Assembly: GCA_964617555.1 (NCBI GenBank)
Contig: CAZTYP010000122.1
Location: forward strand, 1-23,009
Source of the DNA: 1-14-2-50-31-20 sp964617555
GTDB lineage: Bacteria > Bacteroidota > Ignavibacteria > Ignavibacteriales > Melioribacteraceae
Length of the DNA: 23,009 nt
Direction of reading: 5' to 3'
Position 1 is the first letter of the stretch, and every line of letters starts with the position of its first letter. This document shows, piece after piece, positions 8,618 to 16,738 of the stretch. The position numbers and the translations under genes were made by a program. The notes under the pieces are model-generated. The model saw only the letters and a program-made list of their open reading frames with translations. It was not told the origin of the DNA and searched no databases.

Positions 8618-10114
8618 CTAAAATTGAAAATAAATAAAAGGTTGTAAATCCGCCGATTGCACTTGTGCCACTATCCAAATTACCAACGCAAAAATGACGG
8701 CTTGTAATATTACATTTCTATTTGCCAACCAATTTACTGTTTTTTCGTTCAATTTACTCGGTAAAAAGTGAAACAAAAATCCGAGAGAAATTAATACAAA
8801 TGTCGGGGTAAAACTTTCGGCAAATTGAATAAAAACAGAGGGCTTAAAGAAATATATAATTTGATAGAAAACATCTATTGCCGACGAGAAGTCGGAAGCT
8901 CTGAAAAAAACAAATGAAAAAGCGACCAGATTAAAAGTAACAAAAATTTGCATGCCGCCAAAGATTTTTGTTTTGGTAAAATTAAATTTTGAATATAATT
9001 TTCTTTTCGGTCCCTGCAATAATAAGCCTACTGCCATATAAATTCCGTGCAACAATCCCCAGAAAAGGAATGCCCAACTTGCACCGTGCCAAAAACCGAC
9101 CAGAACAAAAGTAATAATAAGAGCAATAATATTTCCGGCTTTTCTCCAATTACGCAAGCCCATTTGCAGGGGACGAAAAACATAATCCAACAACCAACTG
9201 GAAAGGGATATGTGCCATCTTCGCCAAAACTCCGAAATACTTTTTGCTTTAAACGGATAGTTAAAGTTTTCCATCAATCTGAATCCGAGTAAAAGTCCGA
9301 GCCCTATTGCAATATCGGAATACCCCGAAAAATCGCAATAAAGTTGAAGAGCGTATCCGTAAACGGCAAGCAAATTTTCAACGCCGGTAAATCGCTCCGG
9401 AGCATCAAAAACTCTGTCAATAAAATTCAGACTTATGTAATCGGCAATCATAATTTTTTTTATTAAGCCAAGCATAATTAACATTATACCCATTGCCACT
9501 TGTTTTCGCGTAAGAAAATATTTTTTATTTACTTGCGGCAAAAATTGAGATGCTCTGTCTATCGGGCCCGATAAAATATTAGGGAAAAAAGTAACAAAAA
9601 GAAGATAATCTCTAAACGAGTTTGTGGGCTCCATCATTTCGAGATAAATATCTAAGATATAGCTTAATGATTTGAAAGTATAGAATGAGATTCCAAGCGG
9701 TAGAATTATATCGAGCGGTTGAATGTTTCCCGCAGTAAAATCGTTTATAACCTCTATAAAAAAGTTTGTGTATTTAAAGTAGATAAGAATTCCCAAGTTG
9801 AATAAAAGAGAAAGATAAAGATAGAGTTTTTGTTTCCCTTCAGATTCCGCCTTTCCTAAATATTTTCCGAGATAAAAATTAATAACGGCGTTTAATATTA
9901 ATAGGAGTAAAAAGAGACCGCTGGCTTTATAATAAAAATAGAAGGAGAAGAGAATAAGCAAACTTATTCTGGCATTTGTAGATTTTGCAACTATCCGGTT
10001 TAAAATCAGCAATCCTAAAAAAAGGAAGAAGAATAAAGACGATCCGAACAAGAGAGGGTCGGACGAATCGAATAAAAACAATTTCGGGATTGCATTAAAA
10101 TCTATTCCAAGCAT
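8618..10114 (-). CDS. MBOAT-family membrane O-acyltransferase, AlgI/DltB-like
   Basis: A 498-residue polytopic inner-membrane acyltransferase. AlgI/DltB hallmarks occur in order: PLGISFYTFKSLSYILD, FFPNILSGPI, QLYCDFSGYSDIAIG, SEFWRRWHISLSSWL with conserved His301, and GFWHGASW with the invariant His343. The protein ends in PFIYFQF, the aromatic tail of AlgI-type MBOATs, with Tyr495 in the motif. By analogy with DltB and AlgI it should take an acyl group from a cytoplasmic donor and hand it across the membrane to a periplasmic SGNH partner. Here the donor is most likely the carrier protein encoded 13 nt upstream and the partner the SGNH protein at the head of the operon. The acyl group transferred is unknown. 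Confidence 0.93.
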   Translation of the reverse strand: MLGIDFNAIPKLFLFDSSDPLLFGSSLFFFLFLGLLILNRIVAKSTNARISLLILFSFYFYYKASGLFLLLLILNAVINFYLGKYLGKAESEGKQKLYLYLSLLFNLGILIYFKYTNFFIEVINDFTAGNIQPLDIILPLGISFYTFKSLSYILDIYLEMMEPTNSFRDYLLFVTFFPNILSGPIDRASQFLPQVNKKYFLTRKQVAMGIMLIMLGLIKKIMIADYISLNFIDRVFDAPERFTGVENLLAVYGYALQLYCDFSGYSDIAIGLGLLLGFRLMENFNYPFKAKSISEFWRRWHISLSSWLLDYVFRPLQMGLRNWRKAGNIIALIITFVLVGFWHGASWAFLFWGLLHGIYMAVGLLLQGPKRKLYSKFNFTKTKIFGGMQIFVTFNLVAFSFVFFRASDFSSAIDVFYQIIYFFKPSVFIQFAESFTPTFVLISLGFLFHFLPSKLNEKTVNWLANRNVILQAVIFALVIWIVAQVQSADLQPFIYFQF

Positions 10115-10127
10115 AAAGTATCCGTAA

Positions 10128-10367
10128 TTATTTAGCGGTTTTAGAATCGACTAAACGCTGCAAAGCCCCTACGTTGTTGCATTTTAGAACCTCAAGTCCT
10201 TTAAAACGAACGCCGTAATCTTTTTCGATTGCAACAATAATGTTTGCGTGGTTTAACGAATCCCAACCTGGAACTTCGGGTGCCTGCGTTTCGTCGGTTA
10301 TTTCAATTGATGCGGGGTCTAAGTTTAATTCCTTGCAAATAATATTTTTTAATCTATCGCTAATCAT
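10128..10367 (-). CDS. Acyl carrier protein, DltC-like in context
   Basis: A 79-residue carrier protein of the PP-binding family. The phosphopantetheine attachment site is Ser37 in GWDSLNH, followed by the usual helix (IIVAIEKDYGVRF). The context is diagnostic: its start codon overlaps the stop of the acyl-AMP ligase by 4 nt (ATGA), so the two are translationally coupled, and the MBOAT follows 13 nt later. It would carry the activated acyl group as a thioester from the ligase to the MBOAT, as DltC does in teichoic-acid alanylation. The DSLNH form differs from the DSL(D/E) of fatty-acid ACP and fits a dedicated carrier. It needs a phosphopantetheinyl transferase, which is not encoded in the window. 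Confidence 0.92.
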   Translation of the reverse strand: MISDRLKNIICKELNLDPASIEITDETQAPEVPGWDSLNHANIIVAIEKDYGVRFKGLEVLKCNNVGALQRLVDSKTAK

Positions 10368-12097
10368 TTTTTACTCCAAACTTGTTCGTCGTTACCATTT
10401 AAAATTCTTGTTTTGTTTACTTTTCTGCTTGGTTTGCCGGAGGAACTTTTTATCAACCATCTCGGCGGTACTAAATAAACGGAATGAATATTTACGTTGA
10501 TGTTCATTCCCGCCCTTAAAATATCCACACGTAATTTGTCAAAATCTTTTTTGTTTTCAAGTTTTGTTTCGGCAACAACACTTACTTGTTCCGTTCCCAA
10601 TTCGGGGTCGTATTCACCAAAAGCAATTACTCTGCCCGGAATTACGTTTTCCACTTTGCTAACAATATCTTCAACATCTTCCGGATAGATATTGTTACCG
10701 GCAACTATAATTATATCTTTTTTGCGTCCTATAACATAAACTTCATCATTGTGCATAAATCCGACATCTCCGGTATAGTACCATCCTTCATCGTCCAAAA
10801 CTTCAGCTGTTTTTTCAGGATAATTTCTGTAGCCCGAAAACATTGAAATGGATTTTACCGCAATTTCGCCAACCCCGTTGTTACCCAGTTTATTGCGAGT
10901 GTCGTCAACAATTTTTAATTCACATTCATCTATTAACTTTCCGGAAGAAACACAAACACGTTTTTTTGAATCATCGTCGGTAAGTTCAAGTTTTCCGTTC
11001 GAAAGCAGATCTCGATTAACGGAAAGTTCGGTTGCACGTATGCCGGGAGTGGTTTGCGAAACAGTAAGGGTTGTTTCGGCCATTGCGTACATTGCCGCAA
11101 GAGCGTTTTCTTTAAATCCGAATTTTTTAAATCGGTCAAAAAACTTTTGATGACTTTCCGCTCTAACCGGCTCGCTGCAGTTTGTAATCATTCTTAAACT
11201 TTCCAAGGAAATGCCTTCCATTTCTTCGTCCGAAAGTTTATCGGCCATTAAATTATATGCAAAATTAGGAAGCCAAGCCAATGTAGCTTTCTCTTCGGAT
11301 GCGGCAAGAAAAAGGAGAATGGGGGCAAGCACCCATTCAAACGGGTCGATTTGGATTGTCGGCACTCCGGAAGCAAGCGGCACATGATAAGCCGCAATTA
11401 ATCCCATATCGTGATAAAGGGGTAACCAGCTTACAACTTTATCCTTTTCCGAAAGCATAATTGCTTTGCCGAAGTTTTCCACATGCCGCAAAATTGCATG
11501 GTGAGATAAAACAACAGGTTTCTGCAAACCGGTTGTTCCCGAAGAGTGTTGCAATAACATCGGTTCTTCCGGTTTAATGGCGGCACGTATCTCATTTATT
11601 TTTTCCATGGTATCGGCAGAAATTTCTCTTTCCAAATCCCATTCGAGGGGAAAGAATAATTCGTTAACAGTTGTTTTTTCATTTTTTACAAAAGGTAAAA
11701 TTATTTCTTCCAATGCGGTTTCGGTTAAAATCCAGTCAAGCCCCGAGCGTTGTGCCATACCTTCCAAGCCTTCTCTGAATTTTTCGGGGTGAAGCCGCGG
11801 ATTAGGGTATGCCAATACGGAAGGGAGTGCACCTATTCCGGTAATACCCAAGTATAAAGGATAGAAGAATGGATTGTGTCTGATTATAATTGCACAAACA
11901 TCTCCCTTCTTTACTCCTATGTTTTTTAGATACACGGAGAATTTATTTGCTGTTTTAACCAGCGAAGCATATGTCCACCTAATCGGTTCTTCGGCGGCGC
12001 GCCAATGAATTATTGCTTCTTTATCGGGCGTTGTTTGTGCAAAATACTGCCATCTTTCCCAAAGAGTGTTTCCTTGCAAAGTTGAAAAATCAATCAT
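10364..12097 (-). CDS. Fatty-acyl-AMP-ligase-like adenylating enzyme
   Basis: A 577-residue ANL-superfamily enzyme that should adenylate a carboxylic acid and load it on the adjacent carrier. Core motifs: P-loop SSGTTGLQK (185-193), WLPLYHDMGLI (224-234), YTGD (441-444), GRKKD (457-461) and the C-terminal catalytic lysine K555 in SSGKPSR. The text LQHSSGTTG, WLPLYHDMGLI, NCSEPVR and IIIVAGNNIYPEDVE resembles the fatty-acyl-AMP ligase (FAAL) branch more than CoA ligases or the D-alanine ligase DltA, so a lipid or hydroxy-acid substrate seems more likely than an amino acid. That substrate call is inference. It begins 19 nt after the SGNH stop and overlaps the carrier gene by 4 nt. Confidence 0.9.
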   Translation of the reverse strand: MIDFSTLQGNTLWERWQYFAQTTPDKEAIIHWRAAEEPIRWTYASLVKTANKFSVYLKNIGVKKGDVCAIIIRHNPFFYPLYLGITGIGALPSVLAYPNPRLHPEKFREGLEGMAQRSGLDWILTETALEEIILPFVKNEKTTVNELFFPLEWDLEREISADTMEKINEIRAAIKPEEPMLLQHSSGTTGLQKPVVLSHHAILRHVENFGKAIMLSEKDKVVSWLPLYHDMGLIAAYHVPLASGVPTIQIDPFEWVLAPILLFLAASEEKATLAWLPNFAYNLMADKLSDEEMEGISLESLRMITNCSEPVRAESHQKFFDRFKKFGFKENALAAMYAMAETTLTVSQTTPGIRATELSVNRDLLSNGKLELTDDDSKKRVCVSSGKLIDECELKIVDDTRNKLGNNGVGEIAVKSISMFSGYRNYPEKTAEVLDDEGWYYTGDVGFMHNDEVYVIGRKKDIIIVAGNNIYPEDVEDIVSKVENVIPGRVIAFGEYDPELGTEQVSVVAETKLENKKDFDKLRVDILRAGMNINVNIHSVYLVPPRWLIKSSSGKPSRKVNKTRILNGNDEQVWSKK

Positions 12098-12116
12098 ATT
12101 AAACTCAAAAGTGTTA

Positions 12117-13553
12117 TTATTTATATTTTTCCATTAAATCGTTAAAAATCAATTTTGCTTCTTGTTTTGCACCGATATCGTTAAAATGGGTATAATCTTT
12201 AAATGCTTTGGGAGGGTTGGAATTTACCCATTTAACCATCGAATTTTTGCCGCCCATTGCTTCGTATAAATTCCAAAAAGCAATTTTTGTTTTTTTTGCG
12301 ATGTTTTTTTGTGCTTGTACCAATTTAGGTACGGCGGGATCGGTAATAAATTTGGATCCCTTTTTAATACATTTATCGTGCACGCTTACAAGAATAAAAC
12401 TTGCATTAGGCATTGCGGTTTTCATTTTTTTTATAACTTTTACCATATCTCTTTCGTATCGGGAAAAATTGGTTTTTCTTCCGCTTAAAATATTTAATCC
12501 GAATTCAAGGATAACCAATTTATAATTTAATTTTTTGTAGAAAGCACTAAGGGATTCGGAAGATATTTTTTTTAAATCGACGCCGGAATTTCCGCGTAAA
12601 GCAAAATTATCTATATAAACGCCGGTACTGCTTTCTAAGCTTACGCCGTAATAATAGGCAGATTTTGCTCCCGGGAATATAAATTTAACTGATTTTGAAT
12701 TTGGGCAGTTAATTTCCAACACGTGTAAATCATTCCCTTTTTTTAAAGTTTTTGTGACGGTCGGTTTTCCGTTAATGGAATATTTTACTTTGGCTCCGGT
12801 TTTTGCATGTGAATAAAAAAGTTTAACCGTATTAAATTTTCTAACGGTTTTATAGCGATTATTTGTTTTCATTTCTACCCAACTGCCGTTACCGTTAACA
12901 AAAACATGTCCGCTGATTCCTACAGGCAATCTTTGTTTGTTTCGGGTATAGACAGAAGCCGTTTCCCAGTCGTCGGAAAAACTTAGGTCGGTGGTTTCTC
13001 TGAAGCGTGTATCGTGCGAAGTAATGGGTACAATTCCCACACCTGTTCCGCCGAATTTTTTTTGAAATAAATCTCGTAGATCCGAAGATATTAAATCGCC
13101 CTCAAGAGTAGAATCTCCGTAATGAGCCACTCTTACTTGTTGTTTATCGGCTTTTTTCAAAGCATTAAAAAAGTTGTTTAGTTGTTCTATGTTTCCGCTC
13201 AATCGGTTGTTTGAAGCGGGGTTTTCCGAATAAGTTAACTTGTCTAATTCCGCAACAATAAAATTTGTAATAAAATTAAAATTAAAAACGGAAGCCGTAT
13301 AATATTTCGGGGGGCTGTTTAAGAATGCGGAGTCGTTTTGCAACGCCGTGGAATCATATTCTTCATCAAAATTTTCATTATCTTCATATTCATCATCGTA
13401 AAAATCGTCTGTTCTTACGTCTCCGAAAAAATCAACCGGTTTTACTTCGTAGCCTAATATCGTAACATCTTCCGGCGCATAAGAATTTATAAGGAGCAGC
13501 AGCAAAGCAACTGCAAAAATAATTATCGGATTATTCATATGGTTTTTTTCCAT
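12117..13553 (-). CDS. Membrane-anchored periplasmic SGNH hydrolase/acyltransferase
   Basis: A 478-residue protein with one N-terminal membrane helix (about 8-25), an acidic linker (44-68, mostly Asp/Glu) and a periplasmic SGNH domain. Catalytic blocks: YGDS with nucleophile Ser148, followed by EGD; RGNSG (320-324, block II region); FGLN (351-354, block III Asn); and DYTH (453-456, the Asp-His pair of block V). A beta-rich insert at about 200-310 sits inside the fold, as in AlgX/AlgJ-type enzymes. As with DltD and AlgJ/X, it should receive the acyl group from the MBOAT and pass it to a glycan. AGAGGA 4 nt before the first ATG supports this start over an internal Met6. It is the first gene of the operon. 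Confidence 0.85.
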   Translation of the reverse strand: MEKNHMNNPIIIFAVALLLLLINSYAPEDVTILGYEVKPVDFFGDVRTDDFYDDEYEDNENFDEEYDSTALQNDSAFLNSPPKYYTASVFNFNFITNFIVAELDKLTYSENPASNNRLSGNIEQLNNFFNALKKADKQQVRVAHYGDSTLEGDLISSDLRDLFQKKFGGTGVGIVPITSHDTRFRETTDLSFSDDWETASVYTRNKQRLPVGISGHVFVNGNGSWVEMKTNNRYKTVRKFNTVKLFYSHAKTGAKVKYSINGKPTVTKTLKKGNDLHVLEINCPNSKSVKFIFPGAKSAYYYGVSLESSTGVYIDNFALRGNSGVDLKKISSESLSAFYKKLNYKLVILEFGLNILSGRKTNFSRYERDMVKVIKKMKTAMPNASFILVSVHDKCIKKGSKFITDPAVPKLVQAQKNIAKKTKIAFWNLYEAMGGKNSMVKWVNSNPPKAFKDYTHFNDIGAKQEAKLIFNDLMEKYK

Positions 13554-13941
13554 TTTATCCTCTTAAAATTTTATAATTCCGTGAATATTAGGGGTTGTCG
13601 TTTTTCCTAAATGTTTATTTAATATAATGTAACATAAGTATCTTTTTAATTTATGTTTATAATAACTCTAATTGTTAATTAGGGAAATAAATTTGGCCGG
13701 GTTTTGCTTCAGGAATAAATTCCCAAGCAATAACACTATTTAGCGTTATCGAAAGAAAATTTGAAATTATTTTTGTTTTCATCCCGTCTTCCAAAACTAA
13801 ATGTGTTATGAATATAAATATAATAATTTTAAGTAAAACATCTTTATTTTTTTTAAGATTAGTAGGAATATAAGTAATTAGTTTATTTCTAATTACCTCC
13901 TTTTTTTTTATTTTACAAGTGCAAATTAAAAAAGGAATGAA
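13554..13941. other. Divergent intergenic region between two envelope operons
   Basis: 388 bp separate the acylation operon (minus) and the kinase/permease/racemase set (plus), so both promoters must lie here. No convincing Bacteroidota-type or sigma-70-type promoter stands out. Visible structure: an imperfect dyad ATAACACTA/TAGCGTTAT at about 13731-13750, and a perfect one at 13874-13896. A 35-codon open frame on the minus strand (13675-13782) starts with a signal-like sequence but I cannot support it as a gene. Confidence 0.5.
13874..13905 (+). promoter_or_regulatory. Perfect inverted repeat with trailing T-tract
   Basis: GTAATTAG (13874-13881) and CTAATTAC (13889-13896) form a perfect 8-bp inverted repeat with a 7-nt spacer, followed by CTCC and a long T-tract. 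It lies 45 nt upstream of the sugar-kinase start. It could be an operator, or a weak hairpin terminator or attenuator for a short leader transcript. The stem is AT-rich, so hairpin stability is low. Confidence 0.35.
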
Positions 13942-14859
13942 ATGGATTATTATATCGGTATAGACGGAGGGGGTACAAAAACCAAAGCCGTTTTAATTGA
14001 CGATAACCTTAAAATTATTAGCGAAGATATTGGCGGACCATCCAACTTTTTAGTATTCGATATTGATACCGTGGCAAATTCATTAATTGAATTAATTGGT
14101 AATGTATTAAATAAGGGAAATATTGATTCACAAAATGTAAAAAAAATTCTTTTAGGTACCGCCGGAGCCGGACGCAAAGAGGACGCCGAAAGATTAGAAA
14201 ATAAATTATACAAGGTTGCAAAAACCAAAAGTATAATTATAAACAACTTCAAAGTTGAAAGCGATGCCCGTATTGCTTTGGAAGGAGCTTTTGCCGGAAA
14301 ACCCGGCAGTATTCTTATAGCCGGCACAGGTTCCATTATGTTCGGTAAAGATTCGAACGGAAAAATTCATCGCGTAGGCGGTTTCGGCAGATTGCTTGGT
14401 GACGAAGGAAGCGGTTTTCATATAGGACGTGCTGGCTTAAATGCCGTAGCAAAATCTTTTGACGGCAGAGCCAATAAAACTCTTTTAACGGATTTGGTAA
14501 AAGAAAAATTCGATATTGCAAATTCAACACAATTGATAAACGAAGTTTATAAAAACAATTTTGATATTCCACAAGTTGCTCCGTTAGTAATTGATGCGGC
14601 ATTAAAGGGAGATAAAATTTGCACGGAAATACTTAATGCGGAAGTTGACGAATTAATTGCTCATATTGTTGCAATGAAAGAAAAAATAAAAACGGATGTT
14701 TTGAACGTAAGTTTAATAGGAGGAACAATTACTACCGATAATTTTTATGCTGAAAAATTCCGCAATAAAATTAACGAACTTCCAAAAGTAAAACTAAAGG
14801 AAGCGGAACTTCCGCCCGATATGGGCGCCGCTTTACTGGCAAAGGAAAACAATCTTTAA
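13942..14859 (+). CDS. BadF/BadG-family sugar kinase, N-acetylglucosamine/N-acetylmuramate kinase-like
   Basis: A 305-residue ASKHA-fold cytoplasmic kinase. The phosphate-1 loop is DGGGTKTK (8-15), a conserved SDA with Asp108 sits at the likely catalytic base position, GTGS (128-131) is the phosphate-2 loop, GDEGSG (153-158) is typical of the BadF/NagK family, and the adenosine loop GGT is at 260-262. Of this family's activities (amino-sugar kinases and 2-hydroxyacyl-CoA dehydratase activators), the kinase reading fits better: the activator class carries cysteines for an Fe-S cluster that I do not see here, and the next genes are AmpG-like and MurI-like. The probable role is phosphorylating GlcNAc and/or MurNAc from cell-wall turnover. 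AAGGA precedes the ATG by 5-6 nt. The permease starts 18 nt after the stop. Confidence 0.85.
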   Translation: MDYYIGIDGGGTKTKAVLIDDNLKIISEDIGGPSNFLVFDIDTVANSLIELIGNVLNKGNIDSQNVKKILLGTAGAGRKEDAERLENKLYKVAKTKSIIINNFKVESDARIALEGAFAGKPGSILIAGTGSIMFGKDSNGKIHRVGGFGRLLGDEGSGFHIGRAGLNAVAKSFDGRANKTLLTDLVKEKFDIANSTQLINEVYKNNFDIPQVAPLVIDAALKGDKICTEILNAEVDELIAHIVAMKEKIKTDVLNVSLIGGTITTDNFYAEKFRNKINELPKVKLKEAELPPDMGAALLAKENNL

Positions 14860-14877
14860 TATTAAACAGAGAATTTT

Positions 14878-16713
14878 ATGAAAGAAAGAAAAAACATCAA
14901 TCCCTGGGCATGGGTGCCGACTCTTTATTATGCAGAAGGTATTCCATACATAATTGTAATGACCGTTTCGGTTATTATGTATAAACGTCTTGGAATATCA
15001 AACACCGATATTGCTCTTTACACAAGTTGGCTATATCTTCCTTGGGTAATAAAACCCCTCTGGTCTCCGGTTGTGGATATCTTTAAAACGAAACGTTTTT
15101 GGATTATTACAATGGAGCTTTTCATCGGAGCCGGTTTGGCCGGTGTTGCTCTTACAATTCCGGCACCTAATTTTTTTCAATATACTTTGATGTTTTTCTG
15201 GTTGCTTGCATTCAGCTCGGCAACTCACGATATTGCTGCCGACGGATTTTATATGCTGGGACTTTCGGAGCAAAAACAAGCGTATTTTGTAGGAATACGC
15301 TCCACTTTTTATCGTCTTGCAATGATTACCGGACAGGGCTTACTAATTATTCTTGCCGGATATTTGGAAACGGCTACCGGTATGCCTCCGCTTGATGTAA
15401 AGGTAAATGCAACCCCAACCGCAGTAACTCAAACTATTACTCCGGATTCTCTTCTCTTTGGTTCTGAAGAGGGAACCTTAAGGTTGCTGACAAATACAAC
15501 CTCGCTTAATGTAAGCACAAAAAACGTGAAGCAAGAAAAAGTAGATTCCGTTTTAGCTATGGTAAAACAATGGAACGGGAAGAACGGATTTTATACCGTT
15601 AAACAAATACAAGCGGCAAAAGCAAAAGCAAAACCGAAAGAATTATCCGGTTTAGAAAAATTTATTAAAGAAACTTTCGGAATAGAAAAACCGAAAACAG
15701 ATAAAACACACGGCGTTGGTGATGTGGGAATAATAGCTTTTCATCTTTCCCGAAAACCGGACGATGATAAAATAACCGTAAATTTCGGTTCAAACGGCGG
15801 AGATAAAAGCATCTCGTTAATTGAAGGGACACGATTTACGTTTACAAAAGAGAATTGGAATAAACCCGCTTTAGCTGTTGTTCAACTTGACCCTAAATTA
15901 GATGAAGTTTCTCATGCTACCTTCGAAGCTCGCTCCGGAAATATTAAACTTTCGTGGATTATCACTTTTTCCATTCTTGCCGGATTATTTCTTCTCTTTT
16001 TTGTTTATCATAAATTCATTCTTCCATATTCTTCTAAAGATAAACCTGCAATTTCGGAAGGAAACAAATCTATTGTTAAAGAATTTATTGATACGTTTAT
16101 TGTCTTTTTTAAAAGAGAAAAAATCGGAGTTATACTTGCCTTTCTTCTTCTTTACAGGCTCGGAGAATCGCAGCTTGTTAAACTGGCATCCCCGTTTTTG
16201 CTGGATGCAAGAGAAGTCGGTGGTCTTGGGCTTACAACCGGTGAGGTAGGGCTTGTTTACGGAACGGTCGGAATTCTCGCTTTAACTCTCGGCGGAATAC
16301 TTGGAGGATTTTTGGCTGCCAAGCATGGACTTAAAAAATGGCTTTGGTGGATGCTTATAGCAATTAATTTACCTAATTCCGTTTATATTTATCTTTCGTA
16401 TGCTTTGCCGGAATCTTTTTTGCTTATTAATATTGCCGTTGCGGTTGAGCAGTTCGGGTACGGATTCGGATTTACCGCTTACATGCTTTATATGATTTAT
16501 GTATCGGACGGAAATTATAAAACCGCACATTTTGCAATTACTACCGGTTTTATGGCTTTGGGAATGATGATTCCGGGAATGATAAGCGGATGGTTGCAAG
16601 AATTGATTGGTTATCAACACTTTTTTATTTGGGTGATAATTGCAACAATTCCGGCGTTCATTATCACTAAATTTATTCCTCTTGACCCGTCTTTCGGAAT
16701 GAAAGAAGAATAA
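14878..16713 (+). CDS. AmpG-like MFS permease with large extracytoplasmic insert
   Basis: A 611-residue major-facilitator protein. The first half resembles the AmpG/PAT group (YYAEGIPYIIV at 17-27, SWLYLPWVIKPLWSPVVD at 50-67, THDIAADGF at 116-124); AmpG imports anhydro-muropeptides into the cytoplasm. The second transport half resumes near 358 and runs to about 600. Between them residues 165-358 are soluble. The later part (about 285-355) looks like a Calx-beta-type beta sandwich (LSRKPDDD..ITVNF, RFTFTKENWNKPALAVVQLD). The earlier part (about 215-270) is Lys/Ala-rich and helical. E. coli AmpG, about 490 residues, has no such domain. The neighbouring sugar kinase supports a cell-wall-recycling role, but muropeptide specificity is inference. 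The racemase-like gene begins 25 nt downstream. Confidence 0.82.
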   Translation: MKERKNINPWAWVPTLYYAEGIPYIIVMTVSVIMYKRLGISNTDIALYTSWLYLPWVIKPLWSPVVDIFKTKRFWIITMELFIGAGLAGVALTIPAPNFFQYTLMFFWLLAFSSATHDIAADGFYMLGLSEQKQAYFVGIRSTFYRLAMITGQGLLIILAGYLETATGMPPLDVKVNATPTAVTQTITPDSLLFGSEEGTLRLLTNTTSLNVSTKNVKQEKVDSVLAMVKQWNGKNGFYTVKQIQAAKAKAKPKELSGLEKFIKETFGIEKPKTDKTHGVGDVGIIAFHLSRKPDDDKITVNFGSNGGDKSISLIEGTRFTFTKENWNKPALAVVQLDPKLDEVSHATFEARSGNIKLSWIITFSILAGLFLLFFVYHKFILPYSSKDKPAISEGNKSIVKEFIDTFIVFFKREKIGVILAFLLLYRLGESQLVKLASPFLLDAREVGGLGLTTGEVGLVYGTVGILALTLGGILGGFLAAKHGLKKWLWWMLIAINLPNSVYIYLSYALPESFLLINIAVAVEQFGYGFGFTAYMLYMIYVSDGNYKTAHFAITTGFMALGMMIPGMISGWLQELIGYQHFFIWVIIATIPAFIITKFIPLDPSFGMKEE

Positions 16714-16738
16714 CGAAACAGCTTTTATAGGGAGTAAA

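Noticed and set aside
10497..11150. Plus-strand open frames antisense to the ligase gene
   Set aside because: Shadows of the conserved ligase frame with no protein-family features.
13675..13782. 35-codon minus-strand open frame with a signal-like start in the divergent region
   Set aside because: No recognisable domain and the product is too short to judge; it overlaps a dyad and looks like chance or a remnant.
13942..14859. Activator of 2-hydroxyacyl-CoA dehydratase (the other BadF-family activity)
   Set aside because: No Fe-S cysteine pair and no dehydratase subunits nearby; the neighbours point to amino-sugar metabolism.
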